The position numbers were made by a program, and so were the translations under genes. DNA of 64,000 nucleotides from Phycisphaerales bacterium (lineage in GTDB: Bacteria > Planctomycetota > Phycisphaerae > UBA1845): contig JACKHG010000009.1 of assembly GCA_020639115.1 (NCBI GenBank), positions 62,001 through 126,000 on the forward strand, given 5' to 3'. Under the pieces are notes generated by a model that saw nothing but the letters and a program-made list of their open reading frames with translations, did not search any database and had not been told where the DNA came from. Of the stretch, positions 9,980-17,466 are shown piece by piece (position 1 is the stretch's first letter; each line of letters opens with the position of its first letter).

Positions 9980-11167
9980 TCAGGCGATCAGGCGGACCGT
10001 GTCGCGGGCGATCATCAGTTCCTCGTTGGTGGGGATGACCCACGCGGCGATGCGCGATCCATCAGCCGTGATGGCGAACGGCTCGCTGCCGCGGGCGTCG
10101 TTGCGCTGCGCGTCGAGGTCGATGCCCAGCGGCGCGAGCCCGTCGAGAATGCGGGCGCGCATGGGCGGGCTGTTCTCCCCGATGCCGCCGGTGAAGACGA
10201 CCGCGTCGCAGGTGCCCAGCTCGGCGAGAAACGCCCCGACGTACTTCCTCGCCCGATGGGCAAAAACCTCCACCGCCAGGGCCGCGCGGGCGTTGCCCTC
10301 CTGCGCCGCCGACATCACGTCGCGCAGGTCGCGCGACACGCCGCTGACGCCCAGCAGACCGCTCTCCTTCTCGAGGGCCCGCCGCACGGCGTCCGGGGAA
10401 AGCCCCTTGCCGAGCATGTAGAACACGATCGCGGGGTCGATGTCGCCGCAGCGCGTGCCCATCACCAGCCCCTCGAGCGGCGTGAGCCCCATGGTCTGGT
10501 CGACGGCGGCCCCGTCGCGGATGCAGGTCATGCTGCCGCCGTTGCCGAGGTGCAGCGTGATGAGGTTGGGCTTGGCCTTGCCGAGCAGGGCTGCAGCCTG
10601 CGCCGCGACGAAGCGGTGGCTCGTGCCGTGGAAACCATAGCGGCGCACGCGGTACTGGTCGTACCACGCGTGGGGCACGGCATAGGTGTACGCGGCGGGC
10701 GGCATCGTCTGGAAGAACGCCGTGTCGAACACCGCGACCTGCGGCTTGGTGCGCAGCAGCTTCATCGTGGCGCGGATGCCGGCGAGGTTGGCGGGGTTGT
10801 GCAGCGGAGCGAGATCGGCGCAGTGGTCGATGGCGTCGAGAACCCGCGCATCGATCCGCACGGAGTCGGCGAAACGCTCGCCGCCGTGGACGACGCGGTG
10901 GCCGGCGCCGGCGATCTCCTCGGCCCGCTCGATCGGGGGCGGATCGCCGCAGGTGGTGAGCAGGTCCAGGATCTGGCCGATGCCCATCTCGTAGTCGGCG
11001 ATGCGGTTGTCACGCTCGAACGCCGCCCCGCCGCACTTGTGCACCGTGTGCGAGGACTGCTCGCCGATGCGCTCGATCAGCCCGCCGGCCAGCTCGTTCT
11101 CCGTCCGCGCATCGTAGAGCTTGTACTTGATCGAGGAACTGCCGCAGTTGATCACCAGGATCTTCAT
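9980..11167 (-). CDS. ackA: Acetate kinase
   Basis: A 395-residue acetate kinase of the ASKHA fold. Signatures in order are ILVINCGSSSIKYKLYD at the N-terminus, GHRVVHGGERF, FDTAFFQTMP, RYGFHGTSHRF, LHLGNGGSM and GLTPLEGLVMGTRCGDIDP. It interconverts acetyl phosphate plus ADP with acetate plus ATP. No phosphotransacetylase gene is adjacent. The ATG at 11167 has a G-rich ribosome binding site upstream; a GTG two codons earlier is an alternative. The preceding 450 bases hold the tandem hairpin repeat. Confidence 0.96.
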   Translation of the reverse strand: MKILVINCGSSSIKYKLYDARTENELAGGLIERIGEQSSHTVHKCGGAAFERDNRIADYEMGIGQILDLLTTCGDPPPIERAEEIAGAGHRVVHGGERFADSVRIDARVLDAIDHCADLAPLHNPANLAGIRATMKLLRTKPQVAVFDTAFFQTMPPAAYTYAVPHAWYDQYRVRRYGFHGTSHRFVAAQAAALLGKAKPNLITLHLGNGGSMTCIRDGAAVDQTMGLTPLEGLVMGTRCGDIDPAIVFYMLGKGLSPDAVRRALEKESGLLGVSGVSRDLRDVMSAAQEGNARAALAVEVFAHRARKYVGAFLAELGTCDAVVFTGGIGENSPPMRARILDGLAPLGIDLDAQRNDARGSEPFAITADGSRIAAWVIPTNEELMIARDTVRLIA

Positions 11168-11617
11168 GTTCACCGCCCCCGCGAGGATGTCAGCGCTTGC
11201 GCCGGAGCAGCCGAGGCGCCGGCGTGTGCATCAATTCTAGCGCCGCCGGGGGAATCCGCAGTCGATGCCGCTGGCGCCGGATGCCGCGGTCCGGTCGGGC
11301 ATGCGTCGGTCGGCAACGCGGCAAAACACCGATGCCCATGTGGGACCAACTGTCCATGTGGAACCGACTGCCCATGTGGGACGACTGTCCATGTGGAACC
11401 GACTGCCCATGTGGGACCGACTTTCCATGTGGGACCGACTGCCCATGTGGGACCGACTTTCCATGTGGGACCGACTTTCCAGTCGGTCTTTCGAGGGGAC
11501 CAACGTGGATCGACGCTCTGCAAAGCCCGTCCCGCACATTTCCACCCCGGGCTCCGAGCCCAAAACCGGGGCAGATGTGCCGTCCGCTTCCTTACGGGCG
11601 CGGCTCTGTTTCGGCGA
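11168..11617. other. Intergenic region carrying a tandem repeat
   Basis: Between ackA and the DUF4139 gene. The main content is the 18-base tandem array at 11335-11490. Open frames across the array on either strand are low-complexity Met/Trp/Gly/Pro repeats and are not credible proteins. Confidence 0.6.
11335..11490. repeat. Tandem 18-base repeat array ending in a perfect hairpin
   Basis: Eight consecutive units follow the pattern YCCATGTGGRACCGACTK: 11335-11352, 11353-11370, 11371-11387 (17 bases, one missing), 11388-11405, 11406-11423, 11424-11441, 11442-11459 and 11460-11477. The array ends in a hairpin, GACCGACT (11469-11476), loop TTCC, AGTCGGTC (11481-11488). The hairpin block 11464-11490 recurs at 60800-60826 with compensatory changes. 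The array looks like an amplified half of that element. Confidence 0.85.
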
Positions 11618-13729
11618 TCAACCGATGTTCAGCCCGCCGATGTACTGCTCCAGGTCCGCCTGCTGGCGGTCGCGGGTCGCGCGGAGGTCCATGATCTCCG
11701 CCTGGAGCTTCTCGATCTGGTTCTCCTGGGTGTCGAGCTTCTCGAGCATGCGGGCGTAGTACTGGCTGGCCTTGTCCACCGTCTTCATGTTCTCGCGGAT
11801 GCGCTCCTGCTCGGTGGTGACGGTCTGGATCTGCTGCGTGCGGTCCTGGATCTTGCGGTCGGTGTCGACGAGGGCTTGCTTGCGGCGGATGACCTCGGCG
11901 AGGGCCTGGCGCACGTCCTGGGGGATTTCGCCCATGCGCGAATAGGACACGAGCTGGCCCAGGTCCGCGGGCAGCACGGCGATCGTCTCGCTGTAGACGC
12001 GCTCCTCGGTGACGGTGAGCTTCGCCGTCTTGCCGGCTGCCACGTCGTCCTCGAAGCGGTAGAGCGTTTCGGTCTTCTCGACCGGCTCGGGCGTGTCGAC
12101 CAGCGCGTAGCCGCCGTGCACCGGATGCTCGATGAGCATCTTGCGGTCGCGGTCGCCCTTGTTGTCGATGACGTAGTCCTGCTTGAGCACCTGCTTGCGT
12201 TTGAGCTGCAGCACGCCCTTGACGAGGCTCGCGGTCTGCACCGACTGGTCGTTCTTGAGATTCTCCGCCTTCACGCGCACGTCGAGATCGACGGCGTAGC
12301 TGAGCAGGCGCTCCTGGCCTTCCGGCACGTCGTTGACGCGGGCATCGCCGGCATAGGCCCCGTCGTCGATCACCGTCACCGGACCCTGCATGATGTGCTT
12401 GCCGGTGGTGTTCGTCAGCCGCACGCCGTTGAGCGGGTGCTCCGCGAGAACGCTCTGGTTGTAGATGCTCAGCCGCGTGACCGCGACGTCGTCGGTGATG
12501 ATCGGAATCATCGCCGAGCGCTGCCGGGGCAGGCTGACGTCGGGCACGTTGTACTCGAAGAGCTCGCCGACGTCGGCAGCCGTGGCCATCGACGCGACGC
12601 TGGCCGCGACGTCCATGGCCGGGGACGCCGGGGAGAATGGACTCCCACCCGCCATGCCGCCGTAGCCACCCCCACCGAATCCTCCCCGCGCGGTTTCCGT
12701 GGCCGGCGCCGGAGATGCCGCTTTGGCCATGCGGCGTACGCCCCGGCTCCGACCGGCGAAACGCTCCATCTGATCGCCCGCAACCTCCTCGACGCCCTCC
12801 TGGTACATCTGGGGCGAGAGGCTCGCGTAGAGTTCCGGCTGAACCACCGGACGCGGAACGTACAGCGGCTGATAGAGGTCCTGGACGAAGGAAATCGGCC
12901 GGCCGCTGACCAGCGCGAGACTCACGTCGTCCCAATCGCTCTCCGTCTGGTTCTCGACGATGGCCCAGCCCTGCAGCTTGGCCTTGGCGTCCTTGTCGCC
13001 CGGCAGGACGAGGCGATAGCTGGTTTTCCAAATCGGCGTTTCCACGACGTAGCCGATGCGCACCTGCCGCTCGCCCTGGCCGCTGAAGTTCAGCGTGACC
13101 GGCTTCTTGTCCTGGTCGCGGGCCTGGGCGAGCGCGGCGAGCGCGCTGCTGAGCTCCTCCTGCAGTTCCGGATTGGTCAGCTCCAACCGGTTGACCGCGT
13201 TGAGCTCGACGGCCCGGATCGTCCCGTGGCTGAGCACGTTGAGCACCCAGACGTTGATCGGTTCCCCCTCGCCCGCGGGCCGCTGCTGCTGCTCGACGCC
13301 GAGAATCGTGCCCTCGATCGTCGCCCCCAGCGCCGGTGCCTCGACGGTGACCTGCGCCCCGCGCAACTGGCGGAGCAGCTCGGCCAGCGACGGGTTGCCG
13401 CTGATGTCCACCTGGAAGCTCTTGAGGGTTTTCTCGAGAGGATCCTGCGAGGGATAGACCACCGTCCCCACCGTGCCGCCGCCGAGATCCTGCAGCACCA
13501 GCGACTTGAGCATGTCGTTGATCTGCGCGGTCTTGAAACGCAGCTCGGTGTGGGCGTTGCCGTTGACCGTGCCGGTGTGCTCGAAGTAGCCGACGCCGCT
13601 GCTGTAGAGCACGATCCGGGTCACGGGCACGTCGGTAGTGTGGGTCATGGCGTCAGCTTTCGTATCCGCCCGGACGGACGTGGCTGCCAGGGCCAGGTGC
13701 GCCGCGAGCACGAGGTTCGGAATCCGCAT
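11618..13729 (-). CDS. DUF4139-family exported protein
   Basis: A 703-residue protein with an N-terminal signal (MRIPNLVLAAHLALAATSVRA). The LYSSGVGYFEHTG start, the DISGNPSLAELL region and the beta-rich middle (VRIGYVVETPIWKTSYRLVL) are characteristic of DUF4139 proteins. A low-complexity GGFGGGGYGG stretch lies near residue 370. The last 110 residues are a predicted coiled coil rich in Gln/Glu/Arg. The ATG at 13729 has an AAGGAG ribosome binding site six bases upstream. The family has no established biochemical function; location outside the cytoplasm is inferred from the signal peptide. Confidence 0.8.
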   Translation of the reverse strand: MRIPNLVLAAHLALAATSVRADTKADAMTHTTDVPVTRIVLYSSGVGYFEHTGTVNGNAHTELRFKTAQINDMLKSLVLQDLGGGTVGTVVYPSQDPLEKTLKSFQVDISGNPSLAELLRQLRGAQVTVEAPALGATIEGTILGVEQQQRPAGEGEPINVWVLNVLSHGTIRAVELNAVNRLELTNPELQEELSSALAALAQARDQDKKPVTLNFSGQGERQVRIGYVVETPIWKTSYRLVLPGDKDAKAKLQGWAIVENQTESDWDDVSLALVSGRPISFVQDLYQPLYVPRPVVQPELYASLSPQMYQEGVEEVAGDQMERFAGRSRGVRRMAKAASPAPATETARGGFGGGGYGGMAGGSPFSPASPAMDVAASVASMATAADVGELFEYNVPDVSLPRQRSAMIPIITDDVAVTRLSIYNQSVLAEHPLNGVRLTNTTGKHIMQGPVTVIDDGAYAGDARVNDVPEGQERLLSYAVDLDVRVKAENLKNDQSVQTASLVKGVLQLKRKQVLKQDYVIDNKGDRDRKMLIEHPVHGGYALVDTPEPVEKTETLYRFEDDVAAGKTAKLTVTEERVYSETIAVLPADLGQLVSYSRMGEIPQDVRQALAEVIRRKQALVDTDRKIQDRTQQIQTVTTEQERIRENMKTVDKASQYYARMLEKLDTQENQIEKLQAEIMDLRATRDRQQADLEQYIGGLNIG

Positions 13730-13854
13730 GGTGCACTCCTTGAAGGTCAGGGCCGCAGCCAGCGGCACGTGCTTCCGGCCCGGCTGCGAACAGTCAGGAT
13801 AGTCGTTGTCTGTGTATTGGACACGCCGGGGGGAAAAGAGTTTCGTGAATAGCA

Positions 13855-13886
13855 GGGATTGAGGGATTAAGGGATTGAGGGATTGA
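13855..13886. repeat. Short tandem repeat (GGGATTGA, four copies)
   Basis: Four adjacent 8-base units of GGGATTGA, one of them GGGATTAA, lie between the DUF4139 and nucleoside hydrolase genes. No coding role is apparent. Repeats like this expand or contract by slippage. Confidence 0.8.
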
Positions 13887-13983
13887 GGGGGCGGTGGCGA
13901 CGCTTGCGGGCGCCTCGGGGCTGGGGGTTGCGGTTTTCAGTGGCACTTTGAGGGTGACGGGCCGCTGAGGACAGATTGGGCGA

Positions 13984-15462
13984 CTATTCGAGGCTGGGCT
14001 GGGGGTCCGGGGTCGCGTCCGCCTCCTGGTTCTCGGGCAGGACCTCGAACAGGTCGCGACGGTGCCAGTTTTCCCAGATATCGAGGCCGATTCGGCGCAC
14101 GCCCGACCAGTACGCGGCGTCCTCGAGGGAGTGGGCGGCGCGGAGCGGGCTGATCTGCTCGCGGATCTGCTGGATGTACTCGGGCTTGAGCGCGAGGACC
14201 ACGCGACGGTGGTTGTATTCGAAGGCCGCCCGCAGCGGACCGGCGGTTCCCGGAACCGCCGTGAAGAGCGCCCGGCCCGGCGTCGCGCCCGTCGCCACGA
14301 TCAGGCCGTCGTTGATGCAACTGACCGGCGGCACGGGGGGCGCATACGACGTCACGCGGATGCTGTGCGGCGGCGCGTTGAGCAGTTCAGCCGCCCGCAG
14401 GCCCATCTTCACGCCGATGACCGAGTACGCGCCGAGATGGTCGTGCAGCTCGTTCATCTGCAACTGCGCGAACCACTCGTCCGGACCGTTGGCCGCCAGG
14501 ATGCGTTCGCGGCGCTCGACGATGTCTGGCTGCAGTGCCGAGTCGGGGAACGGGCGCTCGCTGAAGACCACGCGGCTTTTGCGCTGGCGGCCGCGTGCGA
14601 GGCTGCGGCGGAGCGCTTCCGCCGGGAAAGCATCGTTCGCGGGCGTGACGGCGGACGGCGAGGCGTCACGCTGCGGTGAGAAGATGTCGTGGTCGAGCAG
14701 GTAGAGCAGGGCCAGCTCGTCGTGCAGGTGCTCGAAGCGTTCGAAGTAGTGGTCGCGAACGCCGGGGCCGCCGAGCAGATCGCGCACGAAATTCGCGCCG
14801 ACGGAGGTTGGCTGCCGCCCCACCAGGGCGCCCGTGCGCCACGCTGCCGGCTTGTGCCCGAAATCCCCGGCTTCGACGAAAACGACATTCACGCCGCTGC
14901 CGACGACTCTCTTCAGAGCTTCCGGATCATATTGGCAATTCCATCCCTCCGGTGAACCCGCCACGACGACCACGCCGATCCGTTTGACGAGATCGGGATC
15001 AGCCGCCAGCGCCGCCGCCAGGTTGGTGAGCGGTCCAAGCGCGAGCACGGTGACCTTCCCCTCGCCGGGTGCGTAGGCCTGCGGCGTAAACGGCAAGTGG
15101 CGCGCGGGAACGTCGTCCGGCAGCACGGTTTCCCAGGCGGCCTGCGCGAACGCTCGAAACGGCGGGACCCCCAACTCCCGACCCTCCACCGGTGCGTAAA
15201 GCTGCACGTCGCTGCGGTTGAACCGATCGAGCAGGCGCTCGAGGTGACGCACGCCGCTTTCGGCGTCAGCCGCCCCCACCCCCGCGACGATGCCGACCAC
15301 GGCCAGATCGGGGCTCTGCAGGGCCACCGCGAGGGTCACGGCATCGTCCAGCCCCAGGTCGGTATCGATCACGACTGCCGAGCGCCCCCCAATGTCGTGT
15401 GCCCAGACTGAGGGCAGCCCGACGAACAGAGCCACGAAGCAGAGGCTGGCGGATCGAATCAT
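13984..15462 (-). CDS. Exported nucleoside hydrolase fused to an FmdE-like domain
   Basis: A 492-residue protein with a signal peptide (about residues 1-21). The N-terminal two-thirds is an inosine-uridine-type nucleoside hydrolase: VVIDTDLGLDDAVTLAVAL contains the calcium-binding DTDxGxDD motif at residues 33-40, and ALGPLTNLAAAL follows. From about residue 345 the sequence changes to an FmdE-like domain (LGAYSVIGVKMGLRAAE, then SCINDGLIVATGATPGR). The usual FmdE HxCPG motif is altered to HDHLGAY. The likely reaction is N-ribosyl hydrolysis outside the cytoplasm; the role of the second domain is unknown. The ATG at 15462 follows an AGGAG site. The gene is divergent from the dockerin-like gene. 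Confidence 0.8.
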   Translation of the reverse strand: MIRSASLCFVALFVGLPSVWAHDIGGRSAVVIDTDLGLDDAVTLAVALQSPDLAVVGIVAGVGAADAESGVRHLERLLDRFNRSDVQLYAPVEGRELGVPPFRAFAQAAWETVLPDDVPARHLPFTPQAYAPGEGKVTVLALGPLTNLAAALAADPDLVKRIGVVVVAGSPEGWNCQYDPEALKRVVGSGVNVVFVEAGDFGHKPAAWRTGALVGRQPTSVGANFVRDLLGGPGVRDHYFERFEHLHDELALLYLLDHDIFSPQRDASPSAVTPANDAFPAEALRRSLARGRQRKSRVVFSERPFPDSALQPDIVERRERILAANGPDEWFAQLQMNELHDHLGAYSVIGVKMGLRAAELLNAPPHSIRVTSYAPPVPPVSCINDGLIVATGATPGRALFTAVPGTAGPLRAAFEYNHRRVVLALKPEYIQQIREQISPLRAAHSLEDAAYWSGVRRIGLDIWENWHRRDLFEVLPENQEADATPDPQPSLE

Positions 15463-15500
15463 GGAGAACTCCTGAGGGCGGCTTGCCATCCCGTCAAAGT

Positions 15501-15527
15501 GTGTTACGCTTTTGAAAATCGTAACAC
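15501..15527. promoter_or_regulatory. Perfect operator-like inverted repeat between divergent genes
   Basis: GTGTTACG (15501-15508) and CGTAACAC (15520-15527) are perfect inverted copies separated by 11 bases, so half-site centres are 19 bases apart, about two helical turns. The element lies 38 bases upstream of one gene and 40 upstream of the other. Either a repressor operator or an RNA hairpin is possible; the AT-rich spacer (CTTTTGAAAAT) may include promoter elements. Confidence 0.55.
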
Positions 15528-15566
15528 CAGCGTGGCTGGTTGTCGAGCAGCCTCAGGAGGACAGGA

Positions 15567-16703
15567 ATGAAGCCCCGCGAATTGAAGTACCCGTGTACGG
15601 CCAGCCTCGTGCTGGCCATCGCAACCGGCGCAACCGCAGCCCACGCGGCGGATCCCGACTGGATGAGCCTGCCGTACACGACGCACGCAGCCTTCCAGGC
15701 CGTGGATTCGAGCGGCGCGGGGACGTTTCCGCTCGATGCCCCGGTGCGGATGTGGGGCACGGTCCTGAACCGCTCGGAGGCGATGCTGGACGGCACACCG
15801 AGCACGCCCGGCTTCCTGGGCGCGCAGTGGCAGATTTACGTCCAGGCGACCGAACCGGGCGATTTCGGCGGCACCGCGTGCTACCTGGGCCAGCTCTACG
15901 GCAACTTCCCCTTCAATCCGCCGGAGGAGAGCTACTCCGACGCCGAGTGGCTCGCCGAAGTCGACCGGGTGACGCACGATCCGGACACGCTGCGGTTGTT
16001 TCAGCCCGGCGACGCGGTCGAGATCCGCGCCCGGGCGCCGGGGCTCTTCTTCAATGGAAAAACCAATATCAACGAGCAACACCTCAAGGACCCCGCGTTC
16101 GACTTCGACGTCGTGCTGCTCGAGGCGGATCGCGGGCTGCCCACGCCGACACCGCTCACCCTGGCGGACCTGAAGGACGCGAACGACGATTTCATCTTCG
16201 ACGCGAGCCGGGCGACGGGCTGCGAGCACTACCAGGCATCGCTCGTCCGCATCAACGGCGTGCAACTCACCACCGGGACGTGGTCGTCGAACAGCACGTA
16301 CGCCATCACGGACGGCGTGCGCACGTTTCCCATCCTGCTCAGCCGGGGCGCGGGCTTCGACACCTACGCCCCACCGGCAGGCACGTTCGACGTCGTGGCC
16401 ATCCTCGACCAGGAGGACGGCGTGAGCGGCGGAGTCGCCGGCTACCGCCTGTGGGTGACGCGTGACTACGACGGCAACGGCTGGATCGTGGGCGGGCCGA
16501 GCGGCGACTTCGACGCCGACGGCGACGTGGACGGCGGCGACTACGCGCACTTTGCCGACTGCCTCGCGGGTCCCGGCGCGGCGCCGACGCCGGCTCCGGC
16601 GGTGGAGATTTCCGCGTGCCGCGCGGCGTTTGACTTCGACATGGATCGAGACGTGGACCTCGATGACTACGCGACCTTCCAGCGCGTGCGCACGCTGCCC
16701 TAG
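15567..16703 (+). CDS. Exported protein with C-terminal dockerin-like module
   Basis: A 378-residue secreted protein: signal peptide (about residues 1-30 ending AAHA), a central beta-rich domain of no recognised family, and a C-terminal module with two calcium-loop segments. The first loop is DFDADGDVDGGDYA followed by CLAGPG; the second is DFDMDRDVDLDDYATF, close to the C-terminus. This two-loop plan resembles type I dockerins. The same module, including the CxxGP bridge, ends the glycoside hydrolase at 17467 and the large protein at 44242. The ATG at 15567 follows a strong AGGAGG site. It may form an operon with the overlapping prepilin gene downstream. Confidence 0.75.
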   Translation: MKPRELKYPCTASLVLAIATGATAAHAADPDWMSLPYTTHAAFQAVDSSGAGTFPLDAPVRMWGTVLNRSEAMLDGTPSTPGFLGAQWQIYVQATEPGDFGGTACYLGQLYGNFPFNPPEESYSDAEWLAEVDRVTHDPDTLRLFQPGDAVEIRARAPGLFFNGKTNINEQHLKDPAFDFDVVLLEADRGLPTPTPLTLADLKDANDDFIFDASRATGCEHYQASLVRINGVQLTTGTWSSNSTYAITDGVRTFPILLSRGAGFDTYAPPAGTFDVVAILDQEDGVSGGVAGYRLWVTRDYDGNGWIVGGPSGDFDADGDVDGGDYAHFADCLAGPGAAPTPAPAVEISACRAAFDFDMDRDVDLDDYATFQRVRTLP

Positions 16704-17391
16704 GCGGACGGCGTCGCCCCGGCGGCTCGGCGGCTTCACGCTCGTCGAGCTGCTGGTCGTGGTCGCGCTGATCGCCCTGCTGATGGCGCTGCTGCTGCCC
16801 GGTCTGCGCCGGGCGCGCCGCCAGGCGCGGATCGTGCGCACGCACGCGGAACTGCGGCAGGTGTGCATCGCGGTGGACGCGTATGCGTACGATCAGCGCG
16901 ACCAGGTGCCCCCGACGCGTTCGGCCTGCGGCACGGACGCGTATTTTCAACTGCCGGTCGAGCTGGCGGAGGGCGGCTACCTGCCGCGCAGCCCCGACCG
17001 CGTGCCCCAGGCGGATTTTCCCGATTACTTTCAGCCGACGCGCACGTACCGCTACCGGGCGCCCGGGGCGCTGTGGCTCAACGGCGCGTTCTTCGACAAG
17101 CGGAGCCCGCGCGCGTTTCTCTGGGTGCCCGAAGACTTCCCCCTGTGCACGAGCGACGCGGGCGCGTATGTCTACGCGCGCGAGAGCGAGCCGCCCAGCC
17201 CGGTCCGCTATGCGGTGTGGAGTATCGGCCCGGCTGCGGAGGCGAAGAAGTTCCCGCGCGTGCCGGGATTCGGCACCGTCGATGAAACGAAGTTCCCGCT
17301 GCCGCGGGCGTACTGGCTGACGAACTCAGCCGACGAAGGGATTATCACGCACTACCGCGACCAGCGCGGCCTGATGTACCAGAGCCCGTAG
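16663..17391 (+). CDS. Prepilin-like protein (GFTLVELLVVVALIALL)
   Basis: A pseudopilin-type protein. The cleavage/methylation segment GFTLVELLVVVALIALL with the conserved glutamate at mature position 5 is followed by an amphipathic helix and a globular domain of about 190 residues (PTRSACGTDAYFQ, YWLTNSADEGII). It is probably exported and processed by a prepilin peptidase into a type II secretion or pilus-like structure. The start is uncertain: no start codon lies between the upstream stop and the motif, so the ATG at 16663, inside the previous gene, gives a 25-residue basic leader. The 41-base overlap suggests coupling. Confidence 0.72.
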   Translation: MTTRPSSACARCPRRTASPRRLGGFTLVELLVVVALIALLMALLLPGLRRARRQARIVRTHAELRQVCIAVDAYAYDQRDQVPPTRSACGTDAYFQLPVELAEGGYLPRSPDRVPQADFPDYFQPTRTYRYRAPGALWLNGAFFDKRSPRAFLWVPEDFPLCTSDAGAYVYARESEPPSPVRYAVWSIGPAAEAKKFPRVPGFGTVDETKFPLPRAYWLTNSADEGIITHYRDQRGLMYQSP

Positions 17392-17466
17392 GCGCAGCGC
17401 ACATCGGCCCCGCGCCCCTTCCGGAGTTACCAACGCTCATCAGGTGAATTCCCAATCGAAGCCTGC

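Noticed and set aside
11335..11490. Regular 18-base repeats as a possible CRISPR array
   Set aside because: Units are directly adjacent with no unique spacers, and no cas genes lie nearby.
9971..13852. A 1293-codon open frame on the plus strand
   Set aside because: It lies antisense to ackA and the DUF4139 gene, has a His/Arg/Val/Asp-rich composition typical of antisense frames in GC-rich genes, and crosses the repeat array.
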